Source of the DNA: Hemerocallis citrina | Taxonomy: Eukaryota; Streptophyta; Magnoliopsida; Asparagales; Asphodelaceae | NCBI GenBank assembly: GCA_017893485.1 | Contig: CM030366.1 | Coordinates: 179,825,981 to 179,889,980 of the forward strand | Reading direction: 5' to 3' | Length of the DNA: 64,000 nucleotides | In this document: one piece after another, positions 54,757-64,000 of the stretch | Numbering within the stretch: position 1 is the first letter of the stretch | How the letters are laid out: each line of letters starts with the position of its first letter | Position numbers and translations under genes: made by a program | The notes under the pieces: generated by a model | Told to the model about the DNA's origin: nothing | The model's database searches: none | The model's input: only the letters and a program-made list of their open reading frames with translations

Positions 54757-56979
54757 ATGGAACCAACAACAGAAAACAGGTTCATCTTATTCTGCTGCTC
54801 CCTAGCTGCAACAAGCAGCACCAGCGTCATCAACTGCTGGCGCTCCCATCACCTCCTATCGCTAGTGGCACTCGCTCTCTTCGTCCTCCTAACCACCGCA
54901 CTCGTCCACTGGGCTCACCCTGGCGGCCCTGCATGGGGAAAACTCCACCACCGAACCGGGCCAAACTCCGACTTAATTCCCGGCCCGAGAGGCCTCCCTT
55001 TCATAGGCAGCATAGGCCTCATGTCCTCCAGCCTGGCCCACCATCACCTCGCAGCTGCCGCCCAGACCCTCAACGCCACACGACTCATGGCGTATACTGT
55101 CGGAACCACCCGTTTCATCATCACCTCCAACCTGGACGTAGCCCGTGAAATCCTACACGGGTCTTCCTTTGCAGACCGGCCCATTAAGGAATCAGCCTAT
55201 GGCCTAATGTTCCATCGAGCCATCGGGTTTGCACCCTACGGGCCCTACTGGCGGGCCCTGAGACGGGTCGCCACGGGCCATCTTTTTGGCCCGAAACAAA
55301 TCCTAGCGTCCGAAGCCCACAGAGCGAGAATTGGTGCACAAATGGTGAGAATTTTAGCATCAAAAGTAGGAGGAGGAGGAGGAGTTCGAGTTAGGGATAT
55401 CGTGAGGAGAGCCTCTTTGACAAATATAATGGGGTCGGTTTTCGGGAGGGGGTATGGAGTGGGGTGTGAGAGTGAGGAGATGAAGGAAGTGAAGGGTTTG
55501 GTGGAGGAAGGGTATGATCTTTTGGGCCTGCTGAATTGGGCCGACCACCTGCCAGTTTTGGCCTGGTTGGACCTTCAAGGTGTCCGGCTCAGGTGCGGTC
55601 GGCTCGTGCCGAAAGTGAACCGGTTCGTGATGAAGATTATTGAGGAGCATAGGGTTAACAGTGAGAGGAGGAGTACTGATCATGGTGTTGCTGATTTTGT
55701 GGATGTTCTGTTAAACCTTCAGGGAAGTGAGAAGCTATGTGATTCTGATATGGTAGCTGTGCTCTGGGTATGTTGCCCTATCGTACATAGATTCTTTTGG
55801 CTTATTATAGATATATAGCTGATTTTGTAGCTTCTTCATATTTTTCATATAGACATCTTCGGATCTTCCATATTCTTATATTTGTGGTGGGCCTTTTTAA
55901 TTTTTTTCTTTTTTTTTACAATTTATAATTTTTTTTTTAATTATTGCAAACCAGCTTTTAAAACAAACTAATAAAAAATATTGTTAGTCATCTTTTATCA
56001 AAAAAAAAATAAAAAATATTCAATATTAGTAATAAGGAAAATTGTATGTAAATTCTATTTTCAAACCTTAGTTTTCCATATTTTCTAAAATTTCATATTG
56101 TATTTATATATTCTTTATACCAGGCTGTATAATTAACACAAATATCAAGTTTTTGTACAAAAAAGTTTAAGATAGTTCAATATTATAACTTTATTGATAA
56201 TTCATAAGTAGCTAGCTTATTATTATTTTTTGACTTAGAACGTTTACACAAGGTTTAGAAAATAGCATTTAAAAATATATGTTCGCATGTTCTGTATAGA
56301 AGAAGAAACTTGTTTAATAGCTAGTGTTTATGTACTAATTAATTAATTATATATGCTGGTACTATGATAGGAAATGATATTTCGGGGTACGGATACCATA
56401 GCAGTACTAATAGAATGGACCCTTGCCCGATTAACCCTCCACCAAGACATACAGTCTGAAGTCCACGAAGAACTAGATCGGGTAGTCGGTAGATCCCGAG
56501 CAGTCACCGGATCCGACACTGCATCCCTTCCTTACTTGCAAGCCGTACTCAAGGAAGTCCTGCGTATACACCCACCAGGCCCGCTCCTCTCCTGGGCACG
56601 TATGGCAACATCAGATGTCCATGTCGATGGCAAGCTAGTGCCAGCTGGCACCACTGCAATGGTCAACATGTGGGCCATCACCCACGATCCGCAAAACTGG
56701 AAGGACCCCCTAGAGTTTCGACCTGATCGGTTCTTGGATTCTAATGAACCCGAGTTTCCGATTTTCGGATCGGATTTGAGACTAGCTCCTTTTGGGTCCG
56801 GTAGGCGAAGCTGCCCCGGAAAAGCATTGGGAATGATGACAGTCAGCTTTTGGGTTGCCACTTTGCTACATGAGTACGATTGGATCGAAGCAAATCGTGT
56901 TGATTTATCTGAGGTCCTAAAACTGTCATGTGAGATGGCTCAACCACTTACGGTTAAACTGGTACCACGTCGGAGATAA
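54757..56979 (+). CDS. CYP78A: Cytochrome P450, CYP78A family, two exons
   Basis: Haem monooxygenase anchored in the endoplasmic reticulum membrane; CYP78A members (KLUH, PLASTOCHRON1) set organ size and leaf initiation rate, with the substrate still uncertain. Exon 1 54757-55767 (337 codons), intron 55768-56370 (GTATGT...GATAG, 603 bp, phase 0), exon 2 56371-56979; 539 residues. Visible features: N-terminal membrane segment about 33-50, the family's PGGPAW motif (55-60), proline hinge PGPRGLP (75-81), I-helix GTDT (343-346), K-helix ExxR (399-402, EVLR), FRPDRF (453-458) and the haem loop [10 protein letters not shown] (478-487) with cysteine 485. The single intron just before EMIFRGTDT is the conserved CYP78A position. 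All key residues are present and no break is seen. I start at MEPTTENRF because the TATA box and expected protein length fit it. The paralogue cannot be named from sequence alone. Confidence 0.95.
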
Positions 56980-57384
56980 ATTTATACTAAATGTTATAGC
57001 CTTTTCTACCATTATAAATTTGGGGTTTTCGTTTTTAAGTATTAGTTTTGCTTACATATTGTTGAAGGTGGAAAACTTGAAGTAGTTCATAAATTACAGA
57101 AGAAGTTATTTGTTTGATGCTCATTAGCAACCAAGCTCTACTTTCCTGTTGATATTTTTGGTAAGTGACACTGAGTTATAGCTCAGATTCGTAAAGATTT
57201 GGGATGGATAAAGAATGGTCATTCAAAATCAGGTTAAGTCGTAGTTTTTACTCAGAAAAACATATTTTTGGCAAGTGAACATAATCTTGATTCGATCTAA
57301 AATACTCATGCACGCTTGAATACAGAAAATAAATCAAAATAACTATAACTTGGCAAACATTAAAATGCAATATTGTATATTGTA
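56980..57384. other. 3' flank of the CYP78A gene
   Basis: AT-rich; AATAAA at 57331-57336 may be a distal poly(A) signal. Nothing else seen. Confidence 0.4.
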
Positions 57385-57577
57385 CTAGATTTACCCGTTG
57401 ACAGGTGCCTACGGAGGCACGTCTTCAAAACGATACAACATAAGAAAAATCTTGCAAACAGTAAATCAAAATAATTATCTAACTCAAGTTTGAATAGTAT
57501 GACAATAATTAGCTGTAAATAAAAATCCATGTTTTCATTAGTATATGTTGACAATAATTATAAATTGGGGTATAAAA
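57385..57577 (-). mobile_element. Helitron copy, 3' part, split by a copia element
   Basis: CTAG at 57385-57388 then GATTTACCCGTTGACAGGTG on the plus strand; same family as 22691-23262. The body resumes at 63414 (TAAAAGTCCATGTTTCC) after the copia insertion. Confidence 0.7.
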
Positions 57578-57843
57578 TGTTGGATATATTGGTATATTCT
57601 CTCTATATAAATATAGCACGTGCATATGTGTAACACGTGTAATGAACGTACAATTGATTGGATATTGGAACGCGGGTTTGTGGGCTTATAATCTGATACC
57701 CAAACCAGTATTTAGGAATAAATATTGGCTTGTGATAGCAGTCTAGGTATTCCAATCTTGATACCTAGGGTGAATATCTCAAGCAACTTAGATCTAGAGA
57801 TAAACCCTAATTCCCAATTGTTAATTTCTCACAAAACCTAACA
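57578..57843 (+). repeat. 5' LTR of copia element 2
   Basis: TGTTGGATATATTGG...AAAACCTAACA with TATA box TATATAAATA at 57604-57613. Confidence 0.92.
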
Positions 57844-58345
57844 ATCTTGAGATATTTCTAATCAATTCGTGAGATTAATCCAGACGGAATACAGACCTTG
57901 TTGGATTTCGTCGGATCCTGTTGAAGCCGTCGAAGAATTCGGTCGTCGGAACCCGACCACCTTCGCCGATGAGCGTCGCCTCCGCTGGCATCGCCGCGAT
58001 CTGACCACTGCCCCCTTGCCAGGCACTGCATCCTCTGCGACCCCCCCTTTTCTCCTCAATCTCTGAGTGAGATCGTTTGAGGGAGGGATCAGATCAGTGT
58101 CGGAATCTGGGCGTCGACGGCCGCCGCCTCTGGGCGTCGCCTCCGCTAGTGTCGACGGCGTCGCCAGACCACCGACGACCCCTTCTCATTTCTCCTCCTT
58201 CTTGCGGATCAGCGACTTCGTCTCGTCCACTTTTCTCAATTTCTGTGTGAGATCGAAAGAGAAAGAGAGGAGGAGGAGCACTCTCTGTTTCTTCTTCTAT
58301 ATTCTACCAGTCTTCACAAATGTATGATTTTGCTGATTTTGTGAA
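57844..58345 (+). other. G/C-rich leader of copia element 2
   Basis: Follows the LTR; contains repeated GTCGCCTCCGCT (57968 and 58136 area) and several short frames on both strands without domains. Confidence 0.5.
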
Positions 58346-61180
58346 GATGTCGATGGACTACGAGAGCTGAAGAAGAAGAAGTTGGATGAGTGGTTGCTGA
58401 TCACTTCGTCGAGGAGTGCAAAATAGTGGTACTCGGCATTTCAGAATGCTACTGCCATGGTTGGTGCCGGAGTTATGAGGCAAGCAGTGAGGCTATGATG
58501 ATATTGCTTGAAGTAGATCCAAATGTGAATGGACTGGACTAGATCCAAATGAAAGATAAGTTCTTTCATTTTTCTCATATTGAATCTTTGTTAAATATTT
58601 TGCTATGTGCTGAAAGTTCAAAATATTAGTTTTAAGTTTATTTTGAACTGTAGAATTACTGTGATGCTAAGTGGTTAAGTTCAAGACTGTATTAATCATT
58701 TGTTTAATTAAATACAAGTTGAACAATTATTTTTGGCTATGTGCTAAAACCAAATAATTTTTTTTTTTGATAAGTTAAACTGTATGTTGACTATAAAATT
58801 CGGATCTCCAATCAAATTGTTGCTAGAATTAGATGCGCTAATTTAATTGGCTAATCTTTAACAATTTGATAAATGTAGGAACTTTAATGTTGCCTACAAA
58901 TTGTGTATGTTGGAGACGATGGATACGCATCACGGTTGAATAAGTCTGCACCACACAGACTTCTCCATCGAATTTGGAAAACACTTCTATCTTGAAGTGT
59001 CGGTATGATCTACTCTAATCTTGCTTAGTACTTTCATGTGATGAATGTGTTAACGTTTTGTGCGTTTGATCATGTGATTGAGAATTTTAGATCATAGTTA
59101 TTCTCACTCTAGAAAACTAGCATGTTTAGGGTTGTTAAGTGTTTTATCATACTATGTATATAGATATTTTGACAATCCATTGTTTGCAGTTTGTGTGAGA
59201 TTACATATTTGCTTCTCTAAAATTTAAAATAAAATAAAATTGTATAAGATGTATAACAAATATCTGTAACTTAGGAGAGAGCATCTCTTAATGTAGAATA
59301 TGACTCTACTAGTTACGTTTTATTCCTTCTCGTTCATTGTACTGTGTGTGCAAAGTTGAATTATAATATGTTAATCATTATCTCATTTAGCGTTATGAAG
59401 ATGATGAAGAACGAATAAAGGAAAGAACTCTTCACTCAATGTGTTTGAGCAAGTGGACATTGTTAGAACCATTAGAGAAAGCAAATAATTTTTGTAAAAT
59501 GGGATATAGTAATTTTGTATTGACTCTTATAAAGCGCATATATTGTCAATCGTATGTATAAGTTGAGTTTAACAAATGAGACAATTAATAATAATAGTTC
59601 TAATTGTGTTCTTGAACATAGCATAATTGGCTAAGATTTGAGAACTATATATTCAATTATCTGTGAGGAAATGTGATCTAATTATCAAAACTGTGGGGAA
59701 AATGAAGTTAAAAGCTATTGAGTCAAAGCTTTAACATTCAAGTTGTTTTGAAATTTAGAATCACTATGAACTACATATTAAATTGTTTGTTCTTGTTAAA
59801 ACTCATAACTCTACTAAATGACACTCCATTAAAATATGACAAATATGAAAGTTGTGCTCAGATAATGATCACTAGAAAATCATTTAGTATGGTCTCTAGG
59901 AGCACATAACTTCTTGAGTCAATACATTTTGATATTTGTGATCTCAGTAGCTTTGTGACTAGATGAGACAATTGTTGGTCAGAATTATTTTAATCGCTTT
60001 TGTAGTTGATTAATACAAGTCTGTCATATATATGAAGAATGAATCACTTGTTATTCTTAATGAATTAAAAATTATAGTTAAATACTAAAAATCAAGGGTT
60101 CAGATGTAATAGAGGTGGTGAATATATTTTAACAACATTAAAGAAGTTTGCATTGGGCATAATCTCTACTGCACTCTACTTACAACAGTTAAACGATATT
60201 GATAAAAGTTAGAATCAAACACTTAGTGAAATGTTGATTTCTATATTATTGACTGTTGTTTATCTTGTGTAATTATGAATGATATTGTATTATTAATCAT
60301 ATCTCTAATGTGTTACTACACTCTAAATTGAATACACCTTGTAAATCATGGTATGAAAACACAAACAGTTTTGTTAAAGTAAAAATGTGTGTTGTGATAC
60401 TGTTGTTAGAGTACATGACCTTAGAAGGCCTAAAGTAGGACGTACAATAAATATTTGTGTGCATAGAAAGTGCAGAATGTAGCTCTGTGGACAGATGTTG
60501 GATCTATCTAACTTGTGTTAGAAGAATCTAGACTTGCAAAGTTCTTTGAGGATATGTTCATCAAAGATAAATGTATGAAATAATCTAGTTCTACAGACAT
60601 GTTCAATGATTCACAGTTGGAATCAAGAACCAGCCTTACTGACAGTTGAAAACCTAAATGACAAATGAGCTTAGAAGAGTCTTTAGTAGACAATGAGATG
60701 ATTTTATGTCATACAATAATACTTTAATTTAGTTGACGTGCCGAAAGGGGCTAAAACTATAATTAGTAAGTGGGGTTCTGTAGAAGAAACTTAATTTTGA
60801 TTGTTTAGTAGCAATTTTAATGCTTTTTAGTAGCTAACAGATTGACTCAGAAAAATGGGGTAGATTTATTTGATGTCTACTCACATGTTTGTCATATTGC
60901 TACAATAAGTATTCTTCTTATCCTTACATCTATTGAAAATTTTTGTCATTCATAAAGGATATTTAAAAGGCTTTATACTGAACAGTTTTGTACTAGAAAG
61001 TTTTAAACTAATATGTTTAGTGAACAAGGTTTACAATATAGTAAAATCATTGTATGTTCTTAAAACATGTATAGCCAACGAATAAATAATTTGACAAATT
61101 TTTGAAAGAGCCTAGTATATGAATCAAGTAATTCAGATCAGTTCCTTCAACGTTGTGGTGTGTCAAATATAGTGGCTATT
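58346..61180 (+). other. Interior of copia element 2, no readable gene
   Basis: AT-rich with stops in all frames. 59673-59765 is one copy of a direct duplication whose partner lies at 62052-62145 (GTGATCTAATTATCAAAACT start). Confidence 0.5.
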
Positions 61181-61187
61181 ATTTACT

Positions 61188-62060
61188 TATTCTGTTGATA
61201 TGCATGTTCTTGGAAGTGACCTCTCTATTACAAATGAAGTTAAAATTGTGCTCTCCAAAGAATTCAACATGAAAACCTAGGTACTGTGGACACCATAGCT
61301 ATAAGGGTGAGTTTTCAGTTGGCAAGGGATAACTCTTAGTCAAACTCATCAAATCAAAATGTGTTTCAAAAGTGGGGATATAGTGATTGAAAGTGTGTTT
61401 TGAAACACCATATGATTATGATAAAAGGTTGACACCTAATGATGGTGCAACTATGAGACATATAGATCATTCTAAAGGAATTGACAGTCTCATATATATG
61501 ACAGATCTGCGCTAGAATAGACATAGCCTTTGAGGTAGGTATGATCTGCAGATTCACTAATAATTCCATACACATTTGAGTGCCCTTAGGAGGCTATTGA
61601 GACACCTGAGTGGTATTCAAGAGTTTGCTTTGTGCTACTCTAGTCATTCTTCGAATGAATGGCTGATCTGATGCATTATAATGCTCAGACTTTAGTGAAA
61701 GTCGATAACTAGTAGATATGTATTTGCACTAGGAGAAACAGAAATGTTATGGAAATAAAAAGCAAACAGGCACTGTGCTATTATCCATGAAATCAGACCT
61801 TTATGTGTAATCCTCTGCAGGGAAAAAGGCTGAGTGGATTGAAGAAATTGTTGCTAGTTATCCATTAAGAAGTTTAAGTAACTCTCTAATTCTGTTATGC
61901 GACTATCAAGCTACAATGCACTGTAGCTCATAACTCACTTCATAATAGTAAGAGGAGTATATTAAGGCTTAAAGAAGCCTAGTTGAACTTTCTCATAGAT
62001 AAAGAGCAATTGCGACAAGTATGGCTAATGCTCTTGCTAAGAAACTTGAAAGTGATCTAA
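61188..62060 (+). pseudogene. copia RT/RNase H remnant
   Basis: Across shifting frames: a damaged RT active-site block (YSVDMHVLGSDL at 61188-61223, where copia RT has YVDD), NEVKIVLSKEFNMKT after it, then RNase H-like pieces near 61700-61800 (tyrosine, VFALGG-like, WK-KQ-like) and 61830-61960 (EWIEEIVAS-like, CDYQATMHIAHN). Many stops and shifts; not functional. Confidence 0.6.
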
Positions 62061-63135
62061 TTATCAAAACTGTGGGGGAAAGTGGAGTTAAAAGCTATTG
62101 AGTAAAAAGCTTTGACATCCAAGTTGTTTTGAAATTTAGAATTCAATTGGAGCCATAGAGAAGTTCAAACTTAAGCATCAATCTTAGGCAGTTGACATGT
62201 TTTAGATAATTTTGATGATTCGACATAAATTCCACAAATATATAATGTCATTCCAATTTTGATGGTATTATATATCTAGAAAATTTACTTAGAATAATCA
62301 TATTATTCCAATACGAAACATGAAAACTTGTCGATGTGTTTCCGATGATTAAATTGTCCTAAATATCATTCCAATTTTGATGATATGTCTTTTATGGATA
62401 CATGTTTCATTCCAATTTTGATGATTCAATGTTAAACTATGATTGAAACGGCAGTCTTTTCATTCCAATATGAAACATAGTATGGTTCTTGTGTAGAAAC
62501 TATAAAGTTCATGTACTTTACTTATTAAAGATACTTGATTGTGATGCTTGCGTTATATTTTTGCTAAGCTAATTATGAATTGTACTAAGTTCTTTTGTGG
62601 AACTAGATACTTTGTGAAATATGTTGCAATTCTTAGAGATGTGTCTCTTGATATTCGTGTTTTCAATAAGCTAGCAAAGATGGAGGAGTTGAATTTATCA
62701 ACATAGATTTCAAATAATGATTTGCTCAAAATGGAGGAGTAAACATAAAGCAGTGTGTAAAGATAGAATTTTAGTTTATTTCTTTCGAGAATAAATTAGT
62801 CACTTGCATGGTAAAACTTCTGTTGAGTTTAAGACTCTTGTGTTCATGAGCTTAAAACTCATATTTTTTTTCTTGAAGTTTATTTGCGTTGTTTGATTTT
62901 GAAACTATGACAGATTATTCCAGTTGGTTTAGTCTTTGTGAACTATTCTGAATTGGATATGGTTTGGAACTAGTTAATTATATTGGTTTAGTCTTGATTG
63001 AACTATTCAGTTTTATAATTCTGTTGGTTCTTATGAAACTATACCTTTATGATGCTTTTCCTTTATGGACTGCTATCAGCCAGTCAGTTGTATACTGATC
63101 TGATGAGATAATCCTGTACTTTATATATTGAGAAT

Positions 63136-63147
63136 ATAGGAGGAGAT
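63136..63147 (+). promoter_or_regulatory. Polypurine tract of copia element 2
   Basis: ATAGGAGGAGAT directly before the 3' LTR. Confidence 0.75.
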
Positions 63148-63413
63148 TGTTGGATATATTGGTATATTCTCTCTATATAAATATAGCACGTGCATATGTG
63201 TAACACGTGTAATGAACGTACAATTGATTGGATATTGGAACACGGGTTTGTGGGCTTATAATCCGATACCCAAACCAGTATTTAGGAATAAATACTGGCT
63301 TGTGATAGCAATCTAGGTATTCCAATCTTGATACCTAGGGTGAATATCTCAAGCAACTTAGATCTAGAGATAAACCCTAATTCCCAATTGTTAATTTCTC
63401 ACAAAACCTAACA
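63148..63413 (+). repeat. 3' LTR of copia element 2
   Basis: 266 bp, same ends as 57578-57843. Confidence 0.92.
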
Positions 63414-63434
63414 TAAAAGTCCATGTTTCCATAA

Positions 63435-63493
<59 letters not shown>
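63435..63493. repeat. (GT)n then (AT)n microsatellite
   Basis: About nine GT units then about 20 AT units. Confidence 0.95.
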
Positions 63494-63496
<3 letters not shown>

Positions 63497-64000
63497 GCTC
63501 CATTGAAAACGGGTTTGTTTTCATGGGTTGGAAAACAGCGATCTGGACCATTAAATCACTTTTGATCGTGATCAGCGGCTCAGATCGCCTCCGCCCATCA
63601 CCTGTTATCACTTAAGTGATGGAGGGTTATTTTGAAAATTTCATCCCAAATAACTCTTCGTCTGATTCGCTCTAAAAAAAGAATTAACCTAGGCCGTTGT
63701 TAGCAACGGTCTAGGTTATAAAAATTGAGAACAAGGTCGTTTGGAAAAACGACCTTGTTCTCAATTTTTATAACCTAGGCCATTGTTCCCAACAACGGCC
63801 TAGGTTATAAAATTTTATAAAAATTTTGTAGCCTACGCTGAAGGCCGTTGTTCCAAACAACGGCCTATGATTCAAATTTTTATAACCTAGGCCGTTGTTA
63901 TCAATTTTTCAGAGTGAGTCAGGCGAAGAGTTATTTGGAATAAAATTCCCAAATTTACCCTCCGCTGATCAAGTGAAACGGGTGATGGGCGGGCTCGATC
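63494..64000. mobile_element. Palindromic (foldback/MITE-like) element, cut by the window edge
   Basis: The stretch 63586-63680 (CCGCCCATCACCTG, AAATAACTCTTCGTCTGA) is an inverted copy of 63905-64000. Between them are several near-perfect hairpins built on CCTAGGCCGTTGTT/AACAACGGCCTAGG. No coding. Right end lies outside the window. Confidence 0.7.

Larger units (their letters stand above)
57578..63413 (+). mobile_element. Ty1/copia-like element with decayed coding region
   Basis: 5,836 bp bounded by two 266-bp LTRs and the 5-bp duplication TAAAA (57573-57577, 63414-63418). The LTRs differ at four sites that I can find, all transitions. The interior has no long frame; pol remnants are readable only in pieces. 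The standard primer site TGGTATCAGAGC is not present after the 5' LTR. Confidence 0.88.

Overview
The window is nuclear DNA of a flowering plant. It holds one clear host gene, a two-exon cytochrome P450 of the CYP78A family (54757-56979, +). It also holds one nine-exon gene for a replication protein A large-subunit-like protein (37741-39778, -), which may be Helitron cargo. Nearly everything else is transposable-element DNA, much of it nested, plus simple repeats. I see no rRNA, no intact tRNA gene and no CRISPR array. The species cannot be named from what is here.

Layout. 1-2186: left-truncated Tat-lineage Ty3/gypsy element (-) with gag and 5' LTR. About 2815-12277: an old, decayed relative in the opposite orientation (pol +, antisense genes -, 3' LTR). 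13278-19622: a non-autonomous DNA transposon with long inverted repeats, split by a Ty1/copia element (13327-18618, TSD TGACC). 19645-23715: a run of MITEs, hairpin-rich elements and a Helitron end. 23736-37353: a complete young Tat/gypsy element (-) with two 662-bp LTRs that look identical. 37354-41288: the RPA1-like gene, Helitron and MITE pieces among (TA)n tracts. 44183-51049: a CACTA element (TSD ATT) carrying a 3.5-kb solo LTR (TSD ATAGG). 52570-53141: a gypsy solo LTR (TSD ATTAA). 53260-54340: a cluster of mini-Helitrons directly upstream of the P450. 57578-63413: a Ty1/copia element (TSD TAAAA) inserted into a Helitron. 63494-64000: a palindromic element cut by the window edge.

The most unusual structure is in the young Tat element. 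Between pol and the 3' LTR it carries two open reading units on the strand opposite gag-pol. The first is spliced and has its own TATA promoter. The unit is bracketed by two satellite-like arrays: 18 units of 56-61 bp on the promoter side, and a 210-bp higher-order repeat of two 105-bp monomers on the pol side. The decayed element at 2.8-12.3 kb shows the same order, and its pol-side array is recognisably homologous, so the layout belongs to the family and not just to one copy. The young copy carries an amber codon inside the gag-protease-pol frame, a second amber in the antisense gene and a Gly-to-Asp change in a conserved RT motif, although its LTRs look identical.

All calls come from reading the sequence. 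Domain names rest on recognised motifs and were not searched against a database.
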